Below, piece after piece: positions 1 through 11,150 of a stretch of 64,000 bases of DNA. The stretch comes from Nothopassalora personata. Lineage: Eukaryota; Ascomycota; Dothideomycetes; Mycosphaerellales; Mycosphaerellaceae. Both the position numbers and the translations under genes were made by a program. The notes under the pieces were generated by a model. That model worked only from the letters and a program-made list of their open reading frames with translations. It was not told the DNA's origin and made no database searches. How positions within the stretch are numbered: position 1 is the stretch's first letter; each line of letters starts with the position of its first letter. Location: NCBI GenBank assembly GCA_033816765.1, contig CM066297.1, forward strand, positions 2,350,573-2,414,572, written 5' to 3'.

Positions 1-569
1 CTGTCCGATTATATCCCAAACCCGTACAAGAACGATGAGGCCGCCCGCGCTGCAAACAATGGTGCGCTGCCACCGGACCTCAGCTTGATTGTCAAGGGCC
101 GTCACGGTGGCTGCAACTATATCTTCTCCCTTCTTACTGGATACCCCGAAGAGCCACCGGCCGGCGCTGTTGTGCAGGAGGGTTTGAACTTTAACCCATA
201 CTTCCCCGGTACTGGTATCGCTATGGCTCGTGTACTTTATGATGGTCTTGTTGAGTACGAAGACAAGACTCCAGCCACGACCTCGCAGATGGCCAAGGAT
301 GTTGTAGAGTTCTTGAACTGGGCTGCTGAGCCAGAGATGGACGAGCGCAAGAAGATGGGCTGGAAGGTTATGGTTATCGGCACTACACTTTTCGCCATCT
401 CCGTCTGGGTCAAGAGGTACGCAGAGACAATGCGAGGGAATAGTATTTTGGAGGAAATGCTGACCATTGCGACAGATACAAGTGGTCCACAATCAAGACC
501 CGTAAGCTAGCGTACCAGCCACCAGCGCCGCAGCAGCCAAAGCAACCTGGCGGTATTTTCCGAAGATAG
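1..569 (+). CDS. CYT1: Cytochrome c1, heme protein of respiratory complex III (3' part)
   Basis: The reading frame is open from base 1, so the 5' end, including the CXXCH heme site, lies outside the window. Two exons: 1-416 and 476-569. The intron (417-475, donor GTACGC, acceptor GACAG, branch CTGAC at about 460) restores the family sequence KRYKW across the junction, and the frame ends at TAG 567-569. Visible hallmarks are the PPDLS segment, the GYPEEPP loop, the NPYFPG segment with MA (the axial methionine region), and a C-terminal membrane anchor at about residues 120-137, followed by the basic TIKTRKL tail. Cytochrome c1 carries electrons from the Rieske protein to cytochrome c at the inner mitochondrial membrane. 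The tail is slightly long (Q/P-rich, ending GGIFRR). Identification is secure. Confidence 0.95.
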
Positions 570-778
570 TCGACGATACCAGATAGAAGGCATCAGGGAT
601 CGGAGAGTTTGACATTGCCATGTACAGGTGGTTTTTAGCGTGCTTTCTTCCAGACGTGTAACAAGAGCTCTCCATCATCGACATAAAAATACACACACAA
701 TTCCGCACGCTTGTTGACATCTAATATCAAAACCTGTGCTACATCGCTAACAAGACTAGCAGTCTCCCACATTGACAT

Positions 779-1695
779 CTACAGCAAAAACACCCACCTC
801 ATCGCGCCCATAAACGGCTCCTTCACCTTCCACAGCAGAGCCCTTCCTCGATCCGGAGGTCCTTCGAAAAACCATTTATACACCGACATCCACGCTTGCT
901 CACACCTCTCTTCGAAGACATCGCCATGGCACGGTGTTATCCTCGCGATTTCCCACTCCGCTACGCGCTTCGCATCACGCCTCATCGGCTTGTAATCTAC
1001 ACTCGCAATGTAGTAAATCAACCGCCGAAACCAGATGGACCACGGTGTTGCTTGCGATGCGAATGCAGCGGAGAAGGGGCCCATGTGGCTGCTTGATGGT
1101 GCGTACTGCTGCGAGGGATGTTAGAACCATGGTCCTACCACTTTTCGCTGAAATGGAAAGGGGTTAGGTAGGAGGTACATACTTCAGTACAAGGTAAATT
1201 CATCATCAGATCTGATTGGATTAGAGTGTGGGTGGGTTTGTGGTACCAGGCTGTGGCGTGGGTTATGAAGCCGGTGAAGAGAACGGTCTCTATGTCATCA
1301 GCAAAGCTGAATGCGTCTTCGGGCTTCAACGTCTGAGTTTCGGCGCCGTAGATGAAGTCCCAGCGGATGTCTTTGCGCTTTGAGGCGAGGCCGGGGACGC
1401 CGATGGATTTGGCGTTTGGCCAGCGTTGGAGGTAGGGGAGGATATAGAGGTGGTGGCCTAGGTCGCCGGCTATGTAATGCACGCCACCGAGCGATGTGAG
1501 CTTCTCTTCGATCTGCTTGTCGAGTTGGATCGGGTTGAGTAGGAGGACCTTGCCACTGCTGAGACGGATTGCTGTGGCGCGGTTGCCGACTGCGCAGAAT
1601 TTCCTGTAGCCGAAGGGAGCGAAGCGGTAGAAGGGGGTTGTGAAGGTTGTTATGTAGTCATCCAGATCGCGGATGATTACGCCTAGTTCTGTCAT
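779..1695 (-). CDS. DUF4336 family protein (metallo-beta-lactamase-like fold)
   Basis: Two exons on the minus strand: 1695-1183 and 1108-779, with a 74-nt intron (donor GTATGT, acceptor CGCAG). Splicing joins LPCTE to QYAPSSSHMGPFSAAF, a segment characteristic of DUF4336, and gives 280 residues. Other family features are GGVHYIAGDLGHH in the middle, the RRDAKRVAEWEIARITPCHGDV segment with a conserved His-Gly-Asp, and the PCTE stretch. The family is related to metallo-beta-lactamase folds; no substrate is established and I infer none. The start ATG (1695) gives the usual MTELGVIIRDLDDY N-terminus. It is divergently transcribed from the aminopeptidase gene across about 460 bp. Confidence 0.88.
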
Positions 1696-2157
1696 GGTAC
1701 AGGTGTGGGTGGTGGATGGATCTGCTAAACGTAGAGAATTAATTGTTCAGCGTCTAACGTGGAGACGGGATTATGAGCGGACTGAACGTGAATGACAGCG
1801 AACAGATGAAGTCGATGAGGCGTGCATTGAAAGGTCAAGATGACGGGTAGGGCCAAGCAAGGTATGGATCAGGATAGGTGTAGCACACATAAGTAGTCTC
1901 CTACCTTTACATACCTTATACTCTCCAGTACATCCTGATCAATTATACCCGGCCAGGTCCGCGGTCAGAGCATGATGTTGTACAGAAACACGCCATGTGT
2001 TTGGGCGACTCCTCCGCCTCCGCGTCAAGGCGGAGGAGAGTAGAGCTCGAGTCAAGCTGGTAGATCTTTTCCCGTCGCATAGATACATGCAGCATTGTCG
2101 ACCTTGTACAGCCTTTTCTTCTTCCCTTTCTGGTATATGTAATCGTTCATTCACTTG
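1696..2157. promoter_or_regulatory. Divergent intergenic region with a 10-bp hairpin
   Basis: This 462-bp interval separates two genes that start away from each other, so it should hold both promoters. I see no TATA box I would defend. A perfect inverted repeat, CTCCTCCGCC (2009-2018) and GGCGGAGGAG (2029-2038), is separated by 10 nt and lies about 120 bp upstream of the aminopeptidase start. Confidence 0.4.
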
Positions 2158-2221
2158 ATGAAGTCTTTCTCTTCGGGGCTGTCAGCGTTGCGGGCTGTAC
2201 AGAAGCTGGCGACTTCTGCTC

Positions 2222-2260
<39 letters not shown>

Positions 2261-5163
2261 CAACATGCTACCCCTCTATCAGACCTTTCACCCTTGGTCC
2301 CACATCGATCCTGCCACTCACGAGACCACCCGCTTGGAGCATTCTGCAGGTACGGACTCATAGCTTGACCGCTACTGCCACCACACGCACATCACCATAC
2401 AAACAACCACCACGACTGCACACTACCGCCGAGTCGTCCTCCCTTGGCCTGCACGCCACCACCCGATATACGCGACAGACACCCAGTTTGAAGAGATACT
2501 GTTCGCATAGACGCACAATGTGTAGGAAGGACGCAGACACGGCGAATGCCAACATGGACATAAGCAAAGGTCGTGTCGTGCTGCCCAAGAACGTCAAGCC
2601 ATTGCACTACGATGTCACTCTCGAGCCCAACTTCCAGACGTTCAAGTACAATGGCACAGTCGAGATCGAGCTGGATGTGGTGGAAGACACCAAGTCCATA
2701 TCTCTGAACTCACTGGAGATCGACATCAAGCATACCGAGATCAAATCTGGCGCCAACACAATCACCTCTTCGCCGGCCCTCACCCACGATGAAGACACCC
2801 AGACCACACATATCGAGCTCACCCAGACGATTCCAGCTGGAACCAAGGCCACGCTGATCCAGAAGTTCGAGGGCACGCTGAATGATAACATGGCTGGCTT
2901 CTACCGGTCATCGTACAAGGGCGACAATGGCGAGGATGCGTGGATAGCTACCACTCAGATGGAGCCTACAGACTGCCGGAGAGCGTTCCCATGCTTCGAC
3001 GAGCCAGCGCTGAAGGCCACCTTCACCGTGACTTTGATCGCAGATGACAAGATGACTTGCTTAAGCAACATGGACGTGGCTAGCGAGAAGCAAGTCGAGT
3101 CTGCCTTTGGCGGAAAGAGAAAGGCTGTTACGTTCAACAAGACGCCATTGATGTCTACATACCTGCTCGCCTTCATCGTGGGTGAGCTGAAGGTACGCGA
3201 GGACAACAGCTTCCGCATTCCAGTACGAGTCTTCTGCACCCCAGACAAGGACATCGCACACGGCAAGTTCTCCGTTGAGCTTGCCGCACGCACCCTTGAG
3301 TTCTACGAGAAAGAATTCGCCAGCGCTTTCCCTCTTCCGAAAATGGACATGGTCGCCATCCCTGACTTTTCAGCTGGTGCCATGGAGAATTGGGGTCTCG
3401 TCACATACCGTGTCGTGGATCTACTTCTCGACGACCAGAATGTCAGCGCGTCTACTAAGCAGCGCGTGGCTGAGGTTGTGCAGCACGAGCTGGCGCATCA
3501 GTGGTTCGGGAACCTTGTCACAATGGACTTCTGGGACGGTCTGTGGCTCAACGAAGGGTTCGCTACCTGGATGTCGTGGTACAGCTGCAATATCTTCTAC
3601 CCCGAGTGGAAGGTCTGGGAAGGCTACGTCACGGATAACCTCCAGTCTGCGCTTGGTCTAGATTCCCTGCGAAGCTCTCACCCAATCGAAGTGCCTGTTA
3701 AGCGTGCTGATGAGATCAACCAGATCTTCGATGCCATCTCATACTCCAAGGGCTCTTGTGTGCTACGTATGATTTCGAAATATCTTGGCGAGGATGTCTT
3801 CATGGAGGGCATCAGACGGTACTTGAAGAAGCACGCCTACGGCAACACAACGACTGGCGATCTCTGGGCTGCGCTCAGTGATGCCAGCGGCAAGGACGTC
3901 GAGCGTGTTGCCGACATTTGGACAAAGAACGTCGGCTTCCCTGTCGTGACTGTCACCGAAGACTCCAAGAACAACAAGATCCACGTCAAGCAAAATCGCT
4001 TCCTCAGAACAGCTGATGTCAAGCCTGAGGAGGATCAGACTCTCTTCCCAGTATTTCTTGGCCTTCGAACGAAAGATGGTGTCAAGGAGGATCTGACGCT
4101 GGACAAGCGCGAGGCAGACTTCGACGCACCGCTTGACTTCTTCAAGCTCAACGCCGACCACTCGGGCATCTATCGCACATCGTACAGCCAAGAGCGCCTA
4201 CAGAAGCTTGGTGAGAATGCCAAAGCTGGTCTGCTGAGTGTTGAGGATCGTGCCGGCATGATTGCCGACGCCGGTGCTCTTTCTGCTGCAGGCTATCAAA
4301 AGACGGATGGCGTTCTGTCACTCCTCCAAGGGTTTGACACTGAGCCGTCATTCGTTGTCTGGGACGAGCTCACCGCACGAATCGGCGCGATACGATCGGC
4401 TTGGATCTTTGAGGATGAGAAGGTCAAGGACGCGCTCAAGAAGTTCCACCGTGATCTCGTCGCACCACAAGCATACAAGACGGGCTGGCAGTTCAGCGAT
4501 AAGGACGGCCATATCGAACAGCAATTTAAGGCTCTTCTCTTTGGTAACGCCGCATCTGCAGGCGACGAGAAAACCAAGGCTGCAGCATTTGAGATGTTCG
4601 AGAAGTTCACCGCCGGCGATCGCCATGCTCTTCACCCCAATCTGCGAGGTAGCGTCTACGCAGTCGTTCTCCAGTACGGAGGCAAGAAGGAGTATGATGC
4701 TCTCGTGCACGAATACGAGACTGGAAAGAACAGTGACGAGCGTAACGCTGCACTGCGCTCACTCGGCCGAGCTAGGGACCCTGAGCTGATCAAGCGTACT
4801 CTGGCGTACTCTCTCAGCAAGCACGTCAAGGAGCAGGACATCTACCTTCCGCTCGCTGGACTGCGTGCCCACAGAGAAGGTATCGAGGCATTCTGGGCAT
4901 GGATGAAGGAGAACTGGGAAGTTCTCAGACAGAAGATGCCACCCAGCTTCACACTACTTGGTAGCGTCGTTAGCATGGCAACCAGTAGCTTTACCAAGGA
5001 TGAGCAGCTCAAGGACGTGGAGAAGTTCTTTGGTGCTCATAGCACCAAGGGCTTTGACCGCAATCTGGCACAGAGCTACGATGCTATTCGGGCCAAGATT
5101 GGCTGGATCAATAGAGATTCGCAGGTTGTTGAGCAGTGGTTGAAGGACAACAAGTACTTCTAA
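2158..5163 (+). CDS. APE2: M1 family zinc aminopeptidase (Ape2/Aap1 type)
   Basis: Single exon of 1001 codons from ATG 2158 to TAA 5161-5163. The enzyme removes N-terminal residues from peptides. Catalytic features are clear: the exopeptidase motif GAMENWGL near residue 404, the zinc motif HELAHQWFGN near 443 (HEXXH) and the downstream NEGFATW glutamate ligand. The C-terminal ERAP1-like helical domain is complete. The first 120 residues are not part of the family: an Arg/Ser/Thr-rich segment with an alanine run encoded by a GCA repeat. An in-frame ATG at 2518 (MCRKDA, then KGRVVLPKNVKPLHYD) matches the usual cytosolic start. Long and short products, mitochondrial and cytosolic, are therefore plausible, as reported for yeast APE2. 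Identity is secure; the start is not. Confidence 0.95.
2224..2262 (+). repeat. CAG/GCA trinucleotide microsatellite inside the aminopeptidase ORF
   Basis: About a dozen near-perfect CAG units, read as GCA, encode an alanine tract in the N-terminal extension of the aminopeptidase. It lies upstream of the alternative start at 2518, so length changes would affect only the long form. Confidence 0.85.
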
Positions 5164-6364
5164 TGGAGGACGGGTCGTAAGCTCTCCGTGAGCTGCGTGA
5201 CGCCAGGCTCGATGGCCATCCGGCAGAAAGTTGCCGAGAAGCACGGAGCACCGCCATGATGCATCGAGCATACAAACGCATGGTAATACATGCGCATGGA
5301 CCGGCATAGAACCACAAACGCATGACGCATAGTGTTGCAGATAGAGCTATGTCCTCGAAAGGTAGCAGCACAGTCTATCATATGATGATGATGCCTTCTA
5401 GTCGCGCAGCTACCTTTCATATGATGCTGTAGTCTAGTGGCCGACTCTTTCCAAAACGACTGTCTTGTCGAGATGGAGACGCTGAGGCGATGCAGTGCTT
5501 TTTTGCTGACGAAGTGCTAGCTCTTCTACAAGGCTGCGTACATATACAGTGTCTTCAACATCTCTTGATGTCGTTCCTCACATCAAACAACCCGTTCGTG
5601 ATGTGGATGCGCTCCAACACGACGTACTGCAGGACTTCGTCGGAAGATGGTAATTGCCCAAATGCCTAGGAACATGCTGAGACTTGCTATCGAGCGCGGG
5701 ATCAATGCGAGTCGATGTCCCTCGGGGAAGCAGAAAGGGTATCTAGGCCGAGGCTAATGGTGCGAGACGTTATGGGATGCTATGGCGAGAAGCGCAGTCG
5801 AAGAAAGCTCTTCTGTCAGCTGGTGGCGTTCAAAATCAGCTTCTAGGGCCATAGAACGTCCCCTCGACCTCAACTATATCATCGTCGTTCAAGCGATCGA
5901 CTTCAACAATCGTCCTCGGCGGATATCGATTTGCATCCCCGCCCCCAAAGCTCAATCTGCACTTGATTGCACAGAGGTGATGGTTGTAGATTAGCGGGTA
6001 GAAGGGAAGGGCGACTTGACTGCTGTCTCTCGCTCCGCATTTGTAGGGCGGAGCCAAGGAGACGTCGTCACTACTGGCGTCCTACAAGACGTTAAGATCT
6101 TACTGTGGAAGCTGCATGAAGAGATAGGTGGGCACTCTGCATCGAAAATGATGTCGTTGTACCTTTTTGTTGTTGATGGAAAGGGCATTTCTGACATTGC
6201 TTATATATACCAGGTATATGCTCAGCATGGCCGGAGTTGTGATGGTCTTCGCCCTGAGAAGCAAAACGCGCCGCCGATGTCGCCGATCGCGTCATGCAAT
6301 TGCCCATCCTCAACATATGAGTGCAGCCAGATTTTTTATCTTTCGTTTGCACACTTTCACCACA
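5164..6364. other. Intergenic region, no gene recognised
   Basis: About 1.2 kb between the aminopeptidase stop and the monooxygenase start. Short open frames exist on both strands, but none has splice-consistent extensions or recognisable motifs. It should contain the 3' UTR of the upstream gene and the promoter of the monooxygenase. Confidence 0.5.
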
Positions 6365-7931
6365 ATGGGCTCTCTTGAAGCGGAAAGGCGATTCAAAGCG
6401 CAAAGCGTAGCAATCATTGGTGCAGGACCAAGTGGTGTAGCAGCGGCGGAGTAAGGTCAGGAAGGTAGTCTTGCTCGACTTGGCATTGGCACTCACATGA
6501 TACAGATACCTTCTCGCCGAACGAGCCTTCTCGCGCATCACAGTCTTCGAGCAACGCTCAAGAGTGGGCGGCATATGGAATTATGTGCCCTACGATGAGA
6601 CGTCTGCCAAGGACGTCTCGGTCCCGCAGACGAGCCCGTTTTCAGGCGTAGGCAAGCCTCTCTGGCGACGCAGTAGTAAGACGTCCAATGTGCTTGAGAA
6701 AGATGTGGAAGAGGAAGCAGCCTTCCTAACGCCGCTGTATGAGAGGCTGGAGACAAACATTCCCCGCAGTCTCATGGGCTTCTCTGACCTCGACTGGCCC
6801 GAAAACACGCAGCTGTTTCCAAAACATGATGATGTTCTGGCATACCTTGAGCACCATGCTCAGGACGTGAGACACCTCATCACATTCAACACTCAAGTCT
6901 TGGACGTCCGCGAGAAGGACGATGGAACTTGGCGTGTCAAGACACAACCAGTGAGGAAAAGCGAGCAGACCGATGTCCAAGAGCATGACTTTGATGCTGT
7001 GATCGTTGCCAATGGTCACTACGATACCCCCTACATTCCCTCCGTCTCTGGTATAGAAGCGTGGAACTCGGCATACCCTGGCATAATCACGCACTCCAAG
7101 TTTTACCGCAAGCCAGAACACTACAGCGGCAAGAAAGTCATCGTGGTTGGCAACTCCGCTTCTGGCATTGACATCGGTGCGCAGATTACGACAGTATCTC
7201 AGCATCCTCTCCTGATGTCGCAAAAGTCCGAATCATACCTCCAAGTCGGCGGTCCAAGTCCTGAGAAGCAAGAAAGGCCTGAGATCGTGGAATACATCTT
7301 GAAAGACCGAAGTGTTCGTTTCGCAGACGGCACGATCGAGAGCAATATAGACTCCATCCTTTACTGTACAGGATACTTTTACAGTTTCCCATTCTTCACG
7401 AGTCTGGATCCACCTCTGATCACGACCGGCGAGAGGGTGGAGAATACCTACTTGCATACATTCTACCGGCCAAACCCAAGCCTGGCATTCACTGTACTCA
7501 ACCAGAAAGTCATTCCGTTCCCATTCTCGGAAGCCCAAGCCGCAGTCATTGCACGAGTCTTCTCTGGTAGGCTCACGCTGCCGAGTGCCGGCGACATGGA
7601 GGACTGGGAAGTCGAAACTGTCGAGGAGATGGGTGAAGGGAGGAGTTTCCACGTTCTGAAATTTCCGAAAGATGCGGAGTTCATCAACATGTTACAGGAC
7701 TGGGCTGTCAGTGTTGATGAGCAGCCAGACAAGGGAGTGAAGAAGCTCGGCAAGACGCCGCCCTACTGGGGTGAGAAGGAATACTGGACGCGAGAAAGGT
7801 TCCCGAGCATTAAGAAGGCATTCCAGGACCTGGGAGAGGAGAGGCATAAGAAGACGAGACTGGAGGATGTTGGTTATAGCTTTGAGAAGTGGAAGAGGGT
7901 GAAGGCAGAGGAGGATAAAAAGCTACTATAG
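6365..7931 (+). CDS. Flavin-containing monooxygenase (class B, NADPH-dependent)
   Basis: Two exons: 6365-6450 and 6506-7931, with a 55-nt intron (GTAAGG...TACAG), giving about 503 residues. The family oxygenates soft nucleophilic N or S centres using FAD and NADPH. The N-terminus carries the FAD dinucleotide motif GAGPSG (residues 19-24). The intron splits the following helix (AAAE to YLLAERAF), and RVGGIWNY follows. The FMO fingerprint appears as YPGIITHSKFYR, directly before a second Rossmann motif, VVGNSASGIDIG, for NADPH. A CTGYFYSFPF segment matches the ATG-type motif region. Length fits fungal FMO-like proteins. Substrate unknown; no biosynthetic cluster is evident around it. Confidence 0.9.
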
Positions 7932-8832
7932 TATGGACTAACATACTGCTGAAGCTGCAGCCGCATGGAATGTGTCACTGCGCCATCCGTTTGATGTCCG
8001 TGGGCCGTCCAGTTCTCCTACGCCAGTGTCTGAGTTGCCAGACATATCACAATACACCGTCCTAAACAGCGCTTAGACTTCGCTCTATGGTGTAGACATG
8101 CCGTGCCGGGCTGCGAAGTCGCCGGCTCGATAGCCACATGAGCTGAAACCCCCCCCCGCCCCCCCCCCGGAGCCCGGTTCTGAACACAACAGCTCACTCA
8201 AGGCCTTCGGACTGCCCACGATCCACCATCATCGCATCCAAACGATCTTCTCCAACCAGAAACCACTGGAATTGTTTTCAACAGGCAGACCAACGGCAGC
8301 AAATACAGCCTACAACATCTCCGCCGCAGGCAGGCGTCAAGAACTACAAAGACTTCCTCATCAAGCGGGATCAGCTCGCGCTGGCGCAAGACGGCACAGA
8401 AGAGGGTGCTGTACATCTCAGATGGATGCTTGAGATCTCTGAGACGACCCCGTTGGGCTTACCGTGCGAAAATCCCACCAGCCAAATCGGAAGAAATCTT
8501 GCAGATTCGGGCTTTGGTGCTTCAGAGGTCGAGGGTAAAGCGCGGAGTTCGCATGCCAGGGCATTGGTGGGATGCTAGGGTGGGGAGAAGAATCATGGAC
8601 GAGGCTGTTGCAGAGTGTAAGGCGAGGAGGGCTGGGAAGAAGGGTGAGGCCGGCAAGAAGTGATGCCTGCACAGCAGCAGTATTCATCAGGACTCGGGTC
8701 GTACCGCGCCACTTGCGGTCATACCATGTGCTGCCAAGCCCCCTCTTCTGGCTATGGGGCGATCGTCATTGTCATGATACTGCAGTTGCTTTGTCCAACA
8801 TCACGATCAGAGAAAGATCTCTTTGTTAGACT
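7932..8832. other. Intergenic region with a C-rich tract and a doubtful small ORF
   Basis: A run of nine C, one G and ten C occupies 8149-8168. Downstream, one plus frame reads coding-like from about 8310 to its TAG at 8576-8578 (GVKNYKDFLIKRDQLALAQD and so on) but has no in-frame ATG. An overlapping frame ends at 8663 in the basic AECKARRAGKKGEAGKK. They could be two exons of one short gene or a remnant. I could not settle a splice pattern and recognise no family. Confidence 0.3.
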
Positions 8833-9018
8833 ATGCTTAGCACAAAGCTTTCTCCCACATCTCGACCATTGTTCGAACTCATTTTATATGATGTGTTCAG
8901 CGACACCACCGACACCTGGCCAAAAGTCTCCACCTTTCACTTTCCTCGCATTCTGACACAAACCCCTAGCTCCGGAAGCAAGGCCACCCTTCGCACCCAC
9001 AGACATCATCCCGCCGAA

Positions 9019-9873
9019 ATGCTCCCTTCCCGCCTCGACTTCCTCTCCACCGGGCTGGTCCCCATCCCATCATCATCCACCACCTCCCTCCCTCCCGAAG
9101 GCTGCGCAATCTGCACCGACACCTTCACAGACCCCACCTCCCTCCCCTGCAACCACATCTTCTGCAAACCCTGCATAACCCAATGGCTCAACACCCGCCA
9201 CAAGAACACCTGTCCCACCTGCCGCACAGCCCTCTACGCCCTCGACGACGCCGACCGTGGTCCAGTCGGTCCTCACCGCCTCGTAGCAATGAATACCGCA
9301 TTGACGCACTCCGGCCTCCTAGGTGGGAACTACCAGATGTTCAACGATAGGATGTATCGCAACGAGAGCGACTTCATGCGAGCTACTGCACAAGCCAATA
9401 CGTGGCTGGCTGAGCAGCACCATCCGCGTGCTGCGGGTCCCGCGGTGGTGAACACTACTCGTCTCGGACATCACATTATCGCGATGGGTAACTTGCTCAA
9501 GGGCTACGCCCGTGCTACGGGACGTGCTTACAATTCCGTCCAGCAGAGGGATTGGAGGCTTGTGATTTGTGCCCTGTGGCAGATTCTTGAGGAGAGGGAC
9601 GGGGCGCGAGGCGATGCTTTTGTTCTTGCGAGGACGCTGAAGGAGGAGGTGGGAGTTGCGTTGGTCATGCAGGGGCTCAGGGTCGAAGGGTTCTTTGACG
9701 CTGATGCTGGGGGAGAGTCCTGTGCTGGTGATTTCGATGTCTTGCTGCAGTATCTTGCGAGGCAGTGGGCGGATGAGTTTAGTCGTCGGGAGATGCGGAG
9801 AGCTGCGGTTGGGCAGGAGCCGACGTTATTGGGGAAGGTGAGCGTGTGGTTTAATCAGCATTGGATGCCTTGA
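9019..9873 (+). CDS. RING-finger protein, putative E3 ubiquitin ligase
   Basis: Intronless frame ending at TGA 9871-9873. I prefer ATG 9019 (MLPSRLDF, 284 residues). An in-frame ATG at 8833 would add 62 residues that look like untranslated leader. A C3HC4 RING lies near residues 30-70: CAIC, then CNHIFCKPC, then CPTC. RING domains recruit ubiquitin-charged E2 enzymes, so a ligase role is likely. The C-terminal 210 residues are predicted helical and contain Trp-rich segments (RDWRLVICALWQIL, ARQWADEF) with no domain I recognise. Similar RING-plus-unknown architectures are common in filamentous ascomycetes. Target unknown. Confidence 0.82.
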   Translation: MLPSRLDFLSTGLVPIPSSSTTSLPPEGCAICTDTFTDPTSLPCNHIFCKPCITQWLNTRHKNTCPTCRTALYALDDADRGPVGPHRLVAMNTALTHSGLLGGNYQMFNDRMYRNESDFMRATAQANTWLAEQHHPRAAGPAVVNTTRLGHHIIAMGNLLKGYARATGRAYNSVQQRDWRLVICALWQILEERDGARGDAFVLARTLKEEVGVALVMQGLRVEGFFDADAGGESCAGDFDVLLQYLARQWADEFSRREMRRAAVGQEPTLLGKVSVWFNQHWMP

Positions 9874-10017
9874 TTTTGCGTGTAGGGTTAGTTTCTACGC
9901 ACGTTTGTTTTAGATTTCCACTGTATGGCAGTACGTCTTGACTTTGCTACCCAGTATGGCGCATATTCACAACTCATCTCCTCACGAGCAACGCGACGTC
10001 AATCAATGATACGATTG

Positions 10018-10639
10018 TTAATTGTCCAAGCCCGGGCAGTTCTCGCTGTACTCATCCGTGATATCCTTGTAGTTCGAAGGATCAACCCAGATCAGATCAA
10101 ATCGATCGCTTGGGTAATCTGGAGCGTTGTCACCTCCCAGCTCCTGGACGATGTCTGTCGATAGTCAGCAGGCTTGACCTGTCAAAACAGAATGTCCTAA
10201 AATACCGCGAAGAGCCTTGTGCTCCCAGCAGATCAGAATGTTTCCGTTGAGGCTCTCGAGGCTCTTAACCTTGTCCTTAACACAGTCTGGGTCGTCACGA
10301 TCACACTTGTGATCGATGGTTAGGCCAAGGTCCTGGGCAAGGGGCGTGACGGTGTCATATGGGCGCTTGCGGGACCCATCTGTGGTATATCATCAGCATA
10401 ATGTGTCTTAAACTCCAGTTCGGGTAATGTATACCCTTCTTGTAGTCCTGGGTCATGATGTAGTCGATGTCATAGCCTGAGCTGGCACCGAACACATTCC
10501 GCAGACACTGTGCTCGCTGCATGCCTTGTACATTGAGTCCGTTGCCGCTGTCTGGCTTCTCGCCGTGCCGGATCAGGTAGACCGTTGGGTCGGCAACGGC
10601 AGGAGCAATGATGCTCAGAAGTGCGAATGTGGTCTTCAT
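10018..10639 (-). CDS. Histidine phosphatase superfamily protein, probably secreted
   Basis: Three exons on the minus strand: 10639-10435, 10379-10206 and 10154-10018, with introns of 55 and 51 nt (GTATAC...CACAG and GTATTT...GACAG). Frames join cleanly to give 171 residues ending in TAA. The N-terminus, MKTTFALLSIIAPAVA, is a typical signal peptide. The catalytic phosphohistidine motif, RHGEKP, follows at about residue 25. A second conserved histidine lies in CWEHKAL near the end, as expected for branch-1 histidine phosphatases (phosphoglycerate-mutase-like fold). Six cysteines could form disulfides in a secreted protein. It is short for the family; the substrate is unknown. Confidence 0.85.
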
Positions 10640-11150
10640 GTTGATAGATGGGCGTCACTTATAACCTGCATTCTTTCCGCCAGCGACAATGCTGCAATCA
10701 TATACGTTCTGTGAACGGACATCTTGTCTGTCTTGCATACCCTACTGCAGGTGCAGTGCAGTGCATCCATACGGGCTGTGTAAGGGTAATCACCCGCCTG
10801 TCCTCAATCCCACGTCCATCTAGCGTCCACCTGCTCTGCAGTACCTTCCCAAACCCCACCCAGATCGACATTGCATTCAGCAAGGTTGGCACATGTCTGG
10901 TCAAGCAATGACAAGAACTGAATGCTTGTGCACAGAAGGTGCGCGGAAGCTGATGATCGACAGAAGATCTGCAGGCACATGCTTCAAGCTCCGACGTTCA
11001 TTCGATGCTGAAGTTGAAGTACTCCGCCAAGCTCTCGAGCTAACGCACGTCCAAGCCAATTACTCCGACTACAGCACGCCATGCACAAGAACCAACATCA
11101 AGTAGACACTACAACCTTCCCAAATCAGCTTCATGACCGCAGCGTAACAC
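10640..11150. other. Intergenic region, nothing recognised
   Basis: This 511-bp interval lies between the phosphatase start and the 3' end of the dioxygenase gene, so it holds the phosphatase promoter and the dioxygenase 3' UTR. The short frames in it have no motifs or splice support. Confidence 0.5.

Noticed and set aside
2607..4841. Several minus-strand ORFs of 60-140 codons
   Set aside because: They are shadows of the aminopeptidase reading frame on the other strand.
5425..5500. tRNA-like D-arm (TGTAGTCTAGTGGCC)
   Set aside because: No T-loop (GGTTCGAATCC-type) and no matching acceptor stem within tRNA distance.
6365..9873. Secondary-metabolite cluster around the monooxygenase and P450
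   Set aside because: No backbone synthase, transporter or cluster regulator is present, and the genes are separated by unrelated housekeeping genes.
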